The notes beneath the pieces were generated by a model, which was given only the letters and a program-made list of their open reading frames with translations, did not search any database and was not told the DNA's origin. From Stomoxys calcitrans (Eukaryota > Arthropoda > Insecta > Diptera > Muscidae), in contig NC_081554.1 of assembly GCF_963082655.1 (NCBI RefSeq), positions 98,814,232-98,878,231 on the forward strand: DNA of 64,000 bases, given 5' to 3'. Made by a program: the position numbers and the translations under genes. Shown piece by piece: positions 1 through 11,845 of the stretch (the first letter of the stretch is position 1; every line of letters starts with the position of its first letter).

Positions 1-963
1 CCCGGTATCTCTTTTTAAGGCAAACAAAGGATTAAAGAAAATTGCGCCCTTTAGGTAAAATAGAAGTAAAATAGCACGATCGGTTTATAGGGGGGCTGTA
101 TCAGGCTATAAACCGATTCAGACCATATTCAACACGTATGTTGAAGGTCATGGGAGAAGCCGTTGTACAAATCGGATAATAATTGTGTCCTCTAGAGGCT
201 CAAGAAGTCAAGACCCCAGATCAGTTTATATGGCAGCTATACAAAGTTATGGACCGATTTAAACCATACTTAGCACAATTGTTCAAAGTCACAACAAAAC
301 ACGTCATGCAAAATTTCAGCTAAATCGGATAGGAATTGCTCCCTGTTGAGGTTTAAGTAGTCAAGACCCCAGATCGGTTTATATGGCAGAGGTTATGAAC
401 CGATTTAAACCATACTTAGCACAGTTGTTGAAAGTATAACGAAACTGTTCATGCAGATTTTCAGTTAAATCGGATAATAATTGCGCCCTCTAGTAGCTCA
501 AGAAGTCAAAACCCAATCGGTTTATATAGCAGCTATATCAGGTTATGGACCGATTTGAATCATTCTTAGCACAGTTGTTGGAAGTCATAACAAAACACGT
601 CATGCAAAATTTCAGTCAAATCTGTTAAGAATTGCGCCTTCTAGTGGCTCAAGAAGTCAAGATCCAAGATCGGTTTATATGCCAGCTATATCAAAACATG
701 TACCGATATGCCCCATTTACAATCCCAACCGACCTACACTAATAAAAAGTATTTGTGCAAAATTTCAGGCGGCAAGTTTTACTCCTTCGAAACTAGCGTG
801 TTTTCGATACACAGACGGACGGACGGACATTGCTAGATCGACTTAAAATGTCATTACGATCAAGAATACATATACTTTATGGGGTCTTGGACGAATACTT
901 CAAGGAGTTACAAACAGAATGACGAAATTAGTACACCCCCAATGTATGGTGGAGGGTATAAAG
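1..963 (-). mobile_element. DINE-1/Helentron-like element, cut by window edge
   Basis: Read on the minus strand, the 5' end (TATACCCTCCACC) lies near 960. It is followed by the family core (TCGATCTAGC, repeated GTCCGTCCGT, GCTAGTTTCGAAGGAGT) near 780-850. Several imperfect internal repeats of roughly 150 bp follow, each holding ATATAAACCGAT, GACTTCTTGAGCC and a TATCCGATT block. The 3' terminal hairpin lies beyond position 1. Non-autonomous, no coding potential. The resemblance to Drosophila DINE-1 is from recalled family features, not a search. Confidence 0.8.
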
Positions 964-1240
964 ATAGATTTTCGATAATATGCAACTGTTTCGACTGAAG
1001 CGAGCTCTTGTTTCATCGAACATAGAAGTGGACACATATAGGAACACATGGACACAGAAAGTGACAGCGACATATATAACTCACATTTCGTGTGATAGTA
1101 ACTTAAGCGACAATGTGCGTTAATTAAGTTTGAATCTCATATTAAAGAACTAAATTGGTCTTTATTGTGAACGGCTTATTCCTGTCTGTCATTCTGGAGC
1201 TTTAACTAATTAGAGTGGTGTTTACCGTTTACTTGATGCC
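964..1240. other. Unassigned spacer between DINE and SINE
   Basis: AT-rich sequence without a convincing ORF or recognised repeat. Confidence 0.5.
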
Positions 1241-1545
1241 AACGTGGCGCAGAAGTTGCCATATCCGCATATGACGCCGAACGCCTGGGTTCAAACCACG
1301 ACTTGAACATCTGAAAATTTTTCAGTCGTGGTAATCCGTTTACTAATGAAGGTTACATTTGTGAGGTATCCTGACACGTAACAACTTCTCTACCAAGTGG
1401 TGTCGCTATGCGGCACGCTGCTCGTACTCGGTATAAAAAAGGAGGCCCCTTGAGCTTAAACTTTAATCTGACTGCACTCAATAATATGAGAGAAGTATCT
1501 GCTGTTGCTTAATGGAATGTTCCTGAGAAATTTAGTAGTTGCTGC
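1241..1545 (+). mobile_element. tRNA-derived SINE, diverged copy
   Basis: The tRNA-like head is at 1245-1300, with a B-box-like GGGTTCAAACC after CGAACGCCT. The body contains the family blocks GTGAGGTATC, GGTGTCGCTATGCGGCACGC, TATAAAAAAGGAGGCCCCTT and a tail block TTAATGGAATGTTC. The same block order recurs at 9866-10171, which identifies the family. It would be transcribed by Pol III and mobilised by a LINE. The copy is degenerate. Confidence 0.75.
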
Positions 1546-1546
1546 G

Positions 1547-2510
1547 TACACAGAAAAAAAAAAATAACACAAGCAATATGGCTATAAAAAATGTATTTGA
1601 ACATAGAAATGTTTTCAATAAAAAATTAATTGAATCAATCATTTTTTAATCGAATCCGATTTTTTTTAATTACGATCGTGATTGAAATTTTTAAAATTTT
1701 CAATTGAAGAAATTAATTGTCTTAATTATTTTTTAATTGAAATAAATTTTTATATAAAAGGTGATTGAAAATTTTACCTCTTTCAATTAAACAATAACGG
1801 CCTAAACCAGCAACCAATTTTTTGTGGGTATACTTATTTTGTCATTCTGTTTGTAACTCCTCGAAAGAATGTCGTGATCGTCATGAAATGTTAAGTCGAT
1901 CTAGCCACGTTCGACCGTCTGTCTGTCGAAAGCACGATAACTTTCGAAGGAGTAAAGCTAGGCGCTTGAAAATTTGCACAAATTTATAGCTGCCATATAA
2001 ACCGATCTTGGGTCTTGAATTGACATTTGGCTGAAATTTTGTATGCGGTGTTTTTTTATGACTTCCAACAATTGTCCTAAGTATGGCGCAAGTCAGTACA
2101 TATCCGAAATTTTGTACAGCGGCTTCTCCCATGGCCTTCAACATACGTGTCCAATATGGTCTGAATCGATCTATAGCTTGATACAGCTCCCATATACACC
2201 GATCTCCCGATTTTGCTTCTTCAGCCCCTACAAGGCGCAATTCTTTGTTTGCCTAAAAAGAGATACCGCGCAAAGAACCCGGCAATTACGATCCATGGTG
2301 GAGGGTATATAAGATTCGGCCCGGCCGAACTTAGCGCGCTCTTACTTGTTTTAATTGAATATGCAATTTTTTAATTGAAATTTTTTCAATCTCCTTTTTT
2401 AGAAACTGCTATTGATATTATCATTTTCGTAATTGAAGCAGTTTCAATTAAAAAATTAATTGGAACAATTAATTTCGTGATTGAAACCGATTTTTATTCT
2501 TTTCTGTGTA
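1547..2510. mobile_element. AT-rich MITE with TACACAGAAAA termini, split by a DINE
   Basis: The left end starts TACACAGAAAAAAAAA at 1547 and the right end is its complement, ending TTTTCTGTGTA at 2510. The body is built of AATTGAAA/TTTCAATT motifs. A DINE at 1826-2350 interrupts it. A second copy of the same family starts at 23953 with the same terminus and the same TCAATCACGAAA / GATAATATCAAT internal blocks. No transposase. Superfamily not determined; no clean target-site duplication was found. Confidence 0.6.
1826..2350 (+). mobile_element. DINE-1/Helentron-like element nested in MITE
   Basis: A short copy. It has a 5' GGGTATAC start, then ATTTTGTCATTCTGTTTGTAA, the TCGATCTAGCCACG core and CGTCTGTCTGTCGAAAGC. 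It contains roughly one and a half internal repeats and an intact 3' end with the subterminal hairpin TTCGGCCCGGCCGAA (about 2314-2328), ending CTTACTTGTTTT. The 89- and 119-codon frames here are chance frames. Confidence 0.8.
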
Positions 2511-2888
2511 GGCTGGTTGACTGCATTTTGGACGAATGGATGTACTACTTTGTTTTGTTGCATTTCATTTAATTTCCAGATATCCCGACAGGGTTTACAA
2601 CAAATATTCTCCCCCTTCCTGTTAAATGCTTATAATTCGACGTTTGCGTTTACTAATACGCAGCAGTTTCCTCAATTGATGTTTTGAAATTAACTGATTT
2701 TGGCTATAGAGCACGTGACAGAAACCGTTGTTCGTCCCAACAACTTATGTTGCTATAACTGCGCGAATTTTAGCAAGAGCGAATGCTGCGAATTGTGGCC
2801 CAAACATTACTCTTACTTCAATATTCTGTCTGCAGAAGGTCTGTTAGATAATAAAACTCTTTTCGTATGTTAATCTCAAAACTCTGTT
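2511..2888. other. Non-coding, no feature recognised
   Basis: AT-rich stretch after the MITE. Only short chance ORFs. Confidence 0.5.
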
Positions 2889-3866
2889 ATGTTAACGGCT
2901 CTCGCTTTGCCTGTTAGATTTTCTGCTAGCATGCGAGCACAACGCACATTGCAGAGTAGCTGCAGCAAATGCCTTGGAAGCTCCGTTTCCAACCCCAGAC
3001 AGCACAACTGTTTTTTGAACAAACAACAAAGCAGCTGCAAACACTCTACGGATAAGAATATTTACAGAAGGTGCTCCTCTCTCGCTCATCGTACAGCCTG
3101 TGAAACTGAAATTAAACAGAACCACAAAAGTGACGAGAGAAAGAGAGCACTCTCACTTAGCAGCACAGATGATGGAAATGTTTGTGTACCTTTAGTTAAG
3201 CGAAAGATCTCTGTTGCAACGGACTTGTGTCACGGACGGCATTGCGTTGCGTTTCCGTTTTCCCCTCTTGTTTGTGGAATTGTATTTGTCATGTATTGTA
3301 AGACACGCGGTTTATAACAACAAATGAAAAGTAAACAATACAAGAAATAAAAAATATTTGTGTGTATGGCAAATAAGTTTGAATTAACAACGCAGCGGAG
3401 AAGTGCGAAACAAAAATGTGAATAAACCAAAAGTTGTGTTTCCGTTAATAAGACAACAATAAATTGCAACTAAACGAAAACCGAGAAAAAGGTAAACCAA
3501 TGAAAAATATAACAAAATAATAGTGAATAAATTTGGTATGACAAAATATTAAACCAAATGCATAAAACAAAAATCCAGTGAAATTCATTTAATATGTGAA
3601 TAAAAGTGTAGTGAAAGAAATCACAGCATTCAACTTTTCCTAAGAAAAGAAAACAAGTAAAAATTGCCACAATAAAGAAGGATTAAACGCCAATACCCAC
3701 ATACTTCTGCATTTAGTGCAATTAAAGTCCAATAACCAGTCAGCTCTATGAGACAGAACATGATAATTTCCAGTTTCTTCAGATTCTACAGCTCCGGCTC
3801 AATGTTTGGATAACTCACTGAAAAGTCAACACAAATATGTGGATGTCAATGTGTTGGTGGGGGAAC
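2889..3866 (+). promoter_or_regulatory. Candidate promoter and 5' leader of a host gene
   Basis: Composition changes here from repeat-rich to a less AT-biased stretch (2889-3320) with GA-rich GAGAGAAAGAGAG blocks like GAGA-factor sites. An A-rich, ATG-poor leader-like stretch of the kind common in fly 5' UTRs follows (about 3300-3800). A possible splice donor, CAG/GTAACA, lies near 3866. An open frame of 142 codons (2889-3317) shows no recognisable domain and I do not call it coding. The evidence is compositional only, so this is weak. If real, the exon at 17460 could be the next exon. Confidence 0.2.
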
Positions 3867-5182
3867 AGGTAACAGACAACTAAGAAGACAGACATCGATG
3901 GACAGACAGACAAACGGTCAAGACCGCAGAAATGAGGCAACGAAATATCACCGCAGCAGTCAAAGGCTTCTCAGAAGAGTTAAATTGGATAACATGTCCA
4001 TGAACATACTCACACATTCGGTCTCATGCAACACTTCAAACCAACAGTTATCCAAGTGAGAGGAGTGAACTCTGCATGAAAGAAAAAAAAGAAACCCAGG
4101 CTCAACTCAACTATCAAATCAACCAAGTGCTTTGAAATCAACGTGAATGCTAAGACGGCGTCGTTTACCTGTCAAACTGGTTCTCAACTGTAATCACCGC
4201 CGCGCGCTTGCCATCATACAACTGTGTATATTTGTGTGCGTGTGTGTGAGCTCACCTTAAGTCGTACTTACATTCTCCACCTCCTCTCTACACCTCGCCA
4301 AACCTATAGTGGTCGATGGCTGATTGTTATATGGCTACCTTCAACATTGTTTTGTTGTTGTGTGTCTCTACGACGTCGTCACCGCCACCATCGCAATGTT
4401 GATGTTATTGTTGTTGCTTGTCATCGTCACTAGTTTTGTTCAGTTGCGTGTGTGTTTGTTAGTGTAGTCTTTGGCCCATAGTAAAACAAGCAGAAATTCA
4501 AGTCTTATGCTTAGCTGGCTGTCTGACTGTCTGTCTTTATGTTGTTATTACGGGTTGCTTTTTTGTGTTGAATCGTTTCTTCTTAAGAAAATACGAAACA
4601 AGGCACAGCGAACGAATGAACGTTCAAAATAGAAACAAACGAAAAAACACAACTGTGGCAAAGCAGAGAGTAGTAGTAACAATAACCGAAAAGAAAGAAA
4701 TAAGAAACTACAAAGCCAAACGAGTTTTGTCTTTGATTTTCTTGTTTATGTTTATAGCCAAGAAGTGATGCAGAGATAGATGGATAAAAACAAGACCAGC
4801 ATTTTAAGATCCATCTACACTGGGAGAAACAACCCATAAGGAAATCGCGCCAAAAACTACAATCCAATAGGACACATATATTTTTTAAGGCGAAACAACA
4901 GCGATGATTAGAATAAGGCAGAAGTTAGAGATGGCTGGAGGGAAAATAAATATTGTCTAGACTTGTTTTGTCAGAAATCAGAAACTGGGATGTAGGCATC
5001 TAATAGAGTAGTTTTTTTATTTGGTAAGATTACGAACTTGCTATTTTGTTTTTGCGAAGAAAGATTTCTTGTAGCTGGACTTACTCATCATTCAAACTGA
5101 ACGATATCAACGCCCGAATGGCATTTCAACGAGGATTTTAGTCGATTTATTTACATACAAAAACATAATGAATGATGCTTGA
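3867..5182. other. Non-coding, possible intron
   Basis: Contains TG-rich and CACCGCCACC low-complexity pieces but no repeat family or ORF I can support. The 94- and 67-codon frames near 4565-4867 overlap on opposite strands and look like chance. Confidence 0.4.
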
Positions 5183-5680
5183 CATACAGTACCGGGCAAA
5201 ATAACAGCACAATAAGGATTACCTGCATACTGGTCTACAATATACATATACGATTGTTTCTTATTGTGTTCAGTATTATATGGAAGTTGTATAAATGTGT
5301 TATCTATTGGAAACATATGCATATGTCCAGCATAGTAGATTTTTTTCTTGCTCTAAGTGATATTTCTTGTTGGAGCCAATATTACCGCGATAAAAATGAT
5401 GACACCAAATAACTTTTCTCTCACAAATCTGGTTATTTTTATTGCATGAATGACAAATTGGACAATTTTAACATTCTTTAATTGCCTTAAATACAAATGT
5501 GTTAAAATTTTTTAACCATTTTACATTGCAATGGGTCATTGACAGCCCTCCGCAGATGAAAACCAAAAATTTTACCCCAAAGCTGGTGATATATTGTGAA
5601 TGGTGCGAGCGACTTTTTTGAAAGGATCTCCTTTGGATGAAATAATTTTTAGCCATTTCGATGCATGGGTGCCTTATGTT
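5183..5680. mobile_element. Possible Tc1-like transposon remnant
   Basis: TACAGTACCGGGCAAAATAA near 5186 resembles a Tc1-family terminal repeat beginning CAGT next to TA. The following AT-rich 500 bp has no intact transposase. A frame on the minus strand (5468-5656) is not convincing as a transposase piece. The matching right terminus was not located. Low confidence. Confidence 0.3.
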
Positions 5681-5827
5681 GACAGCTTGTTTTTTAGAGA
5701 ATTGATTGTTTTATCTTGTAAGCCATCATTAATTCCACCAATTTGCAAACTTATAACTTAAACCACATATTTAGAACAAAAATATAAAGGGTTTGTAAGT
5801 TAAATGGAATAAAACCTCGAATTGAGC

Positions 5828-6395
5828 TATTTATGTTTTCCTTTTCCATTTGCAATCTCCGATCTATGAGCTCGCCTCGAAAGAAAAACAAACAAAAATT
5901 GTAAAATTTAATGATCATTCGCCCTAACAGGCATAAAAATTGACACATTAAAAAATTCGACAGGGCCGGGATTCGAACCTGGGCACGCGAGCAACAGCGA
6001 GAGCCGTTGTCGTTCGACGCCATCAATGCAACTTCCAATAGATGCACAAAACCAAGTGGAAGAAGTGTAATTGCCACAGAAAAAAGTCTGTCATTACACG
6101 AAAATACATGCATTGGGAAAAAGTACAGCTAATAGACCGGTTAGTCTTGCGTGGGTAATGTGGTAATTGTATCATAGTTGCGTTTTCTCAATTAATACGA
6201 TTCAATTACAACATACCAACGCACGGCCCTTGAAGCCACCACACCTAATATGGTTGAAAAGTCTTCTAACCAAAGACTTAACGCGTCCCATAGTGGACGG
6301 TGTGTGTTGCTATCTTTAGCTTTCCTTTCTCATTTGCAATCTCCAATTATTGGGCTCATCTCGAAAGAGAAAAAAACAAAAATTAAAAAAATTTT
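5828..6395. repeat. Pair of ~75-bp direct repeats flanking a SINE-like head
   Basis: The blocks at about 5835-5905 and 6326-6395 share CATTTGCAATCTCC, then GGGCTCATCTCGAAAGA (variant in the first copy), then AAACAAAAATT. They sit about 490 bp apart with the tRNA-like segment at 5960-6045 between them. They could be ends of a composite insertion or a local duplication. Confidence 0.5.
5960..6045 (-). mobile_element. tRNA-like SINE head or tRNA pseudogene
   Basis: On the minus strand a near-perfect B box, GGTTCGAATCCCGGCC, lies about 42 nt after an A-box-like GATGGCGTCGAACG. No cloverleaf with a good acceptor stem is visible, so a functional tRNA is unlikely. It differs from the SINE family at 1241 and 9866. 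Confidence 0.45.
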
Positions 6396-6660
6396 ATTGG
6401 TGCTATTATTTTGACCGCAGCTCTAGTTCGTGTGTCTGTCGATGGTAACCAAACTTTCAGACTAGTAATGATGGCTGTTCGAAAAGTTAAGCAAATACGT
6501 ACTTATTTACTTGTCTAGATTACATGGGTTTGTAAATGAGACATATCGGCGCATGTTTAGATATAATTCCCACATAAAAGGATTGTAAATTTTGCTTATT
6601 GAGTCTGTGGAGGAACTATTTCTTTGCCTTATTATCAAAAATTTCCATTTAGAGTTTTGT

Positions 6661-6740
6661 TGTGGCCACCGTAGCTCAGAAGTTAACATGTCCACCTTTG
6701 ACGCTGAAAGCCTGAGTTCAAATCCCTGTGAAAATATGTG
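6661..6740 (+). mobile_element. SINE head fragment (same family as 9866)
   Basis: Carries the tRNA-like head GTAGCTCAGAAGTTAACATG, GACGCTGAAAGCCTGAG and TTCAAATCCC. It is truncated after the head: none of the downstream SINE blocks follow. Confidence 0.6.
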
Positions 6741-6786
6741 AAAAATAATAATAAATATGTAAAATTTAATAAATAAAATCCCATCT

Positions 6787-7451
6787 TTTTTTTTTTTATT
6801 CAAGTCTATAGTTAAGAAGTACCCTTACAGGAAAATAACAATATATTTAGAAATGTATTAACCTAAGAATTTAAAAATAATATAATTTTCCTTTTTAAAT
6901 TTTCTCGATTCTCAGATAGATCTATTATATCTTTCAGTTGATTAAATTGATAACGTAGTTGCTGAAAAGGATCATTATTGACATAGTTGGTTCTATAATA
7001 AGAAATTTTCAAAAGATCAAAATCTCTGGTAGGTTTGATAGGAACGTTAAAGAAAATTCGACTCAAAAGAAAGCAAGAATCTATTTGACCATGAATTAAT
7101 TTAGTCAAAAACGTAATGTTTAGCATGGCTCGACGACTTTTTAATGTAGAAAGCTTTATAAGATTTAATCGGTACTCATACGAAATAGAATAAAAATTGT
7201 TTTTGATCCGATTCTATCAAATCGGAATGAATATTATAGTACGGATCCCATACCAAAGAACCGTACTCGAGATTACTTCTGACTAGCGATGTATATAAGT
7301 TTTTCGTCACAGAGAAATCATTAAGTTCTTTACTCCAGCGTTTCATGAACCCAAGAGCACCACGTGCTTTGTTTACAACCATTGAGATGTGTTGACGGAA
7401 GCTTAAGCGTTGGTCGTTCATCTTAAATAAATAACTGTCAATTAGAGTATC
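6787..7451 (-). mobile_element. 5'-truncated LINE tail (RT C-terminus), with poly(A) and TSD
   Basis: The minus-strand frame 7457-7176 encodes the region after the RT catalytic core in Jockey-group LINEs, with LSFRQHISMVVNKARGALGF and YTSLVRSNLEYGSLVW. After one frameshift near 7150-7190 the frame continues to 6863 with LINGQID-type residues (HGQIDSCFLLSRIFFNVP) and the usual RTNY motif. The catalytic RT domain is missing, as expected for 5' truncation. The element ends in an A-tract on the minus strand (T-run at 6786-6798 on the plus strand). TCCCATCT occurs at 6779-6786 and 7452-7459, consistent with an 8-bp target-site duplication. Dead copy. Confidence 0.75.
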
Positions 7452-7574
7452 TCCCATCTACTAAAAGGTATATGTGTCATTGTATATTTATAATGCCGAT
7501 CACATCAGGTCAAACAAGCCTTTTTAAAAAAGTAAAGCTTGCTGTTTGCATTTTTCACAAATATATTTTTTTTT

Positions 7575-8190
7575 TACACAGGTCGGTTAGGATTTAAAAT
7601 GAGCTGATCGGTCAATGTTTATATTGTATATGGCCCCCTTTTAAACCCGTATCGCATTTAAATTCTTCTAATAATACCTCGAACATCTTTACCAAGAGTG
7701 GTCCATATCGACCCACAACCTGAGATAGCGGACATATAACCTTCTTTCTGGATTTAAATTCTTTAGCCTCAACAGTGAACAAATCTTTTCCAATTCGAAT
7801 GAAATTTTGTACCATGAGTTTTATTATGGCTTACAACATCTATACCAAGAATCGTTGGATATCCCGATTTCGCTTCTTGACGTTCTAAAATTTGCACAAT
7901 GATGTATTTTTCGAACTCCAAGTACTATAGCGTGTATGATCGGAATCGGTCCATACCTGATTAGATCCCATAGAAAAAGAACTCACAATTTGATCTCTTC
8001 AGCACGTACAGTAAGCAATTCCATAAATTCCAAAAATTCAAAGAATTTCCTGTTTTGATCAGACGTTATTCTTTTCTAGTTTTTGCCTATAAAAAGAAAT
8101 CTTGCAAAGAATTTGACAAATGCCATCCTTGGCAGAGAATGTATAAGATTCGATCCATCCAAGCTTAACATCCTCTTAAATATCACTCAC
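7575..8190 (+). mobile_element. Old, strongly diverged DINE-like copy
   Basis: Recognisable only by block order: GGTCGGTTAGGATT, GATCGGTCAATG, CGAATGAAATTTTGTAC, then a decayed 3' end near 8120-8190 (GAATTTGACAAATGCCATCC, GTATAAGATTCGATCC, AAGCTTAACATCCTCTT). Far more diverged than the copies at 13.4 and 19.2 kb, implying several waves of amplification. Confidence 0.55.
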
Positions 8191-9860
8191 CTTATATAGG
8201 ACACATACATTGCTGACATATATTATTGATGCTCTTGTCACAATTTAAACAATATGTTCTGTACCCCAGTAGTCCAGCTGGAAAAAAAATAGAAGAAAGC
8301 AACTTTTTGAAACATTCATTTCATAGAATTCGATTCATAGAATTGTAAGTGAAAGCATCAATGACGACATATGTATGTATTTGAGTTTTATGCTTCACGA
8401 TTTTAATTGTATCTAAGGTTTGTAGTGAATTACTCATCTATTGCTCATTATGTGTGTACGCGTACACATACTCGCATTAATACCAAAAAGTCCAAATAGA
8501 TTTATAAATTGAGTCTTAAATCATGTATGTGTATTGGTTGCTATCTCTTAATTAGTCCTTGAATTCATGAGTATCCCTCTGCAAATTGACAATTTCACTC
8601 ATTAGTCTTACACTGATTATCCACCCCAAATTCGTGGCAATTCTTGTTTAAATCCCGGCAACAAAATTGGCATTTGTTTTTATCTGAAGTTAAAATAAAC
8701 AATAACAATGCATTGATGTGATGAGCCAGAAATCAAATGTCAACCCTCGTTGTCAGGTAAACATAGAAATAATCCTTGATATGAGTTTTTTTTTATTTCT
8801 AAACTTCAAAAAGGGATTCACATTTCACAATATTAATACCTTGTGGGAATAATAAAACATTGAAATCTACTCTGTCGGTATATGTTGATAATAAATTATA
8901 TACAATATATATATATATAATCAACTTTTTGAGTGGTTGTCTAGAATTTTTAGTAAATCGTTTTTTAGGTTAGAGTGTCCTTCATAACATCCTAAAAGCA
9001 CGCGTTCGTAAAGCCTACTTTAAGTTGTTAAGAACTTTTTTGTTACTGCTGTTAAATAAAATAAGCTTATCAGGAATTTTCTTGCTATTATCATGAACTA
9101 AGATTTATTTATATAAAGCTAATGTTGCGTATTCATGGCTGGTTAGATTTCACTAATCGAATTTGTCGATGATCTACCCATGAGTTACGGAAAATTTATT
9201 AAAATCGGGCTCTAATTCAAAATTTATTTAAAATTCAGAAGGAACTCTTTTTTTTATACAGTCAACATACTCCGAGCAAGGGTCTCTTAATAATCGGGTA
9301 GAAAATTAAAAAGAATACAAATTGGTCACTTGTCCTATATCAATGAGAGTAGTCTGATTCAATCTTCAATGATAAGAGACCGACACTTCTTTATAAAGAG
9401 GTTCTACATAACTGAAATAGCCATAAATATAGCCAACATTTAACGAAGCAATGGCCATCGCTGAAAAAAATTTTATCGGATGTTAAAGTCAAACATTAGC
9501 ATCATTGGCAGACAATATAAACTTTGCGCTAAAAAAGTCCCCCGATTAAATTCACCTTGATTGTTACATTGTTCTTTTTAATACATGACATTTTTATTTT
9601 GATGGACCCAACACAAGTATAATACTTATTGACTTGCAACTCTTAAACGCAATTCAATTAATGCATATTAAAGTAACTCCACATATATTTATTTGCAACT
9701 AATAACGTCGTGTGTATTGATCTGCGACCCTATAAATCATATCGAGTCCTTCCGCGAAAATGTTTTAAGCGAAAAAACCTAGTTTTACAGGAGAAGGTTT
9801 TTATTGAAAAGCTTTTCATATAGTCATATATGGACGCTTCAATTTGGTATTGGTATTAAC
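8191..9860. other. Non-coding, no gene recognised
   Basis: About 1.7 kb of AT-rich DNA with a short (AT)n tract near 8905-8922. No ORF of 60 codons or more and no repeat family I can name. Confidence 0.5.
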
Positions 9861-9865
9861 CATAT

Positions 9866-10171
9866 TTACGCAGATGTTAGCATGTCCGCCTATGACGCTG
9901 AACGCCTGTGTTCGAATCCTAGCGAGACCATCATAAAAATTGTCCGCAATGGATAACCCGTCCTAATGCTGACGAATGCTAATGAGGTACTATGCTATGT
10001 AAAAACTTCTTCTCAAAAGAGGTGTCGCACTGCGTCACGCCGTTCGGACTGGGCTATAAAAAGGAGGCCCCTTATCATTGAGCTTAAAGTTGAATCGGAT
10101 TGCACTCATTGATGCGTGAGAGTTTGCCCATGTTCCTTAATGGAATATACATGGGCAAATTTGTAATTTGC
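9866..10171 (+). mobile_element. tRNA-derived SINE, best-preserved copy
   Basis: Head TTAGCATGTCCGCCTATGAC with B box GTTCGAATCC (about 9870-9920). The body then has ATGAGGTACTATGC, AGAGGTGTCGCACTGCG, CGCCGTTCGGACTGGGC, TATAAAAAGGAGGCCCCTTA and a tail TTCCTTAATGGAATATACAT. This copy defines the family used to name the fragments at 1241, 6661, 11580, 14824, 15831, 20160 and 51503. Confidence 0.8.
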
Positions 10172-11575
10172 ATTATCTGCTGTATAACAGGGTTTTATAG
10201 GAGTATCGCTTACATTTATTTTTCACTTTAGAAGGCAGATACACCATCATATAAAATTAAAGTACATATCGCAATTTTAATCCAATTATTCGAAAAAGTA
10301 CACTAGAATTGTTTCAGGTTTAGATATATCTCGTCCGATTTTGGCTTATATTGCAATATTATGGTCATTTGTCAACTAATCTTTACGAAATTCGGAACAA
10401 AGTATTTTCTTATTACTCTTGGGAATGCTTCATAGATATCGGTTGCGATTTGGATACAGCTCCCATAAAAATATTTCGGCTGACTTGCCAGTTTATTAAG
10501 CCTTTTAAAATTTTGCACAATTGTTTTCCCTATGACTGCCACTATGCCTTGATGAAATTCAATCACGCAAACGACCAATCTGCTCGAAATTTGAAGAGGA
10601 TTGAAACTATAATGTCCCGTAATCTCTAAATTATTTCACTAAAATCGGTTCACATTTTAATACTGCAGCCATTATATATACATCGCCCTATTTTGACTTG
10701 TAAGGTCGTATCCACTACATCACCCTTCAGAACATCTCCGCCAAAGTCCAGCAAATTGGGCTCAGATTTCTATAAAGCGATAATGATATCACCCAGTTTA
10801 AACTTATAGAAAAGTATTATTAACCTTACCTTAAAAATGGCAATTGTCCCTTGTTATATATTCGTAAATACCAACAGAAAAGATATAACTTATTCCTATA
10901 ACTTGTTTTTTACAAAGCTTCTTAGACAAAAGTGAACTTGTTGGTAAAGTTGTCGAATTATTTCTTATAAAGTTAAAGAAAATAGTTAATTTTGATGTGT
11001 CCACTCAAAAATGTGAACAAACCTTGAATGGCGCTTACGCCAAAATCATATGCGCTCTCATTTCGTAACGGTTTAAGGTACAGCTCCGTTATTTGGAGAG
11101 CTAACATAATGCGATATTCTGTATCGATATTCATCAAAAAACGAAAACCAGAAAAATGTCGCTAACATCGTTTTCGCAGGATGGGCTCGATGTGAATAGG
11201 CCATTTACTTAAAAAAAAAAAAATATAATAGTACTAAAATTCAAACTTTGCAGGTGAGGCCTTTTAACAAATTCACCTCAATTTGAAGGCTATGAAAATA
11301 CATGTGACTTGCATAATTGATATCAAAGTTATGCGGAAGACAGATATGGTTAGATTTTCCGTTTTCATTAAAAGCAAGTTTTTGTAGATTTTAAAATGTA
11401 CATCTTTTTGGCAGTTAGCTCGTTATCCTTGAAATTCAAAATTGTACAGGCTAGCAAAATGTACACATATGACCACTTATATCCAATCTTCAACATGAGT
11501 ACTATATTCTCCTTTTACAACTTTGGCAAATATTGTACACATATATTGAGTTTTCGATCAGCAAATTTGTCCATG
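10172..11575. other. Non-coding; decayed DINE-like blocks at ~10300-10760
   Basis: The 10300-10760 stretch has faint DINE internal-repeat blocks (ACAGCTCCCATAAA, AAAATTTTGCACAATTG, AAAATCGGTTCACA). The 92-codon frame at 10351 arises from these and is not a gene. The rest is unassigned. Confidence 0.4.
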
Positions 11576-11579
11576 CCAT

Positions 11580-11845
11580 AAGTAATAGGAGGGATACTTC
11601 TCTCATATCAATAAATGCTATCCGCTGTAAGTTTAAGCTCAATGATAAAAGACCTCTTTTTTATTGATGGGTTCACAGCTTGTCGCGAAGAGAGACCACT
11701 TAGCAGAGAAGTTTACAAGGGTGATTACCTTAGGCAAATACCTCATAAGTCTCGCTAGCACTAAGAGGGGAGACTACAGCTGAAAATTTTTCCTGATGTT
11801 CTCGCCGGAACCCATGCGTTCAACATCAGAGGAGGATATGATAAT
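11580..11845 (-). mobile_element. SINE, diverged minus-strand copy
   Basis: In reverse order it shows the tail-to-head blocks: TTCTCTCATATCAATAAATG, TTTAAGCTCAATGATAAAAG, AATACCTCATAAGT, then the head complement near 11800-11845 (GGAACCCATGCGTTCAACATC). Confidence 0.6.

Noticed and set aside
1881..2240. 119-codon minus frame
   Set aside because: Lies inside a DINE element; similar chance frames occur in other copies of the repeat.
2889..3317. 142-codon plus-strand ORF
   Set aside because: No domain, overlapping open frame on the other strand, GA-rich promoter-like composition; more likely upstream or leader DNA.
5960..6045. Functional tRNA gene
   Set aside because: Good B box but no convincing acceptor stem or full cloverleaf.
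5751..6113. 120-codon minus frame
   Set aside because: Runs through the SINE-like head and the direct-repeat block; no protein motif.
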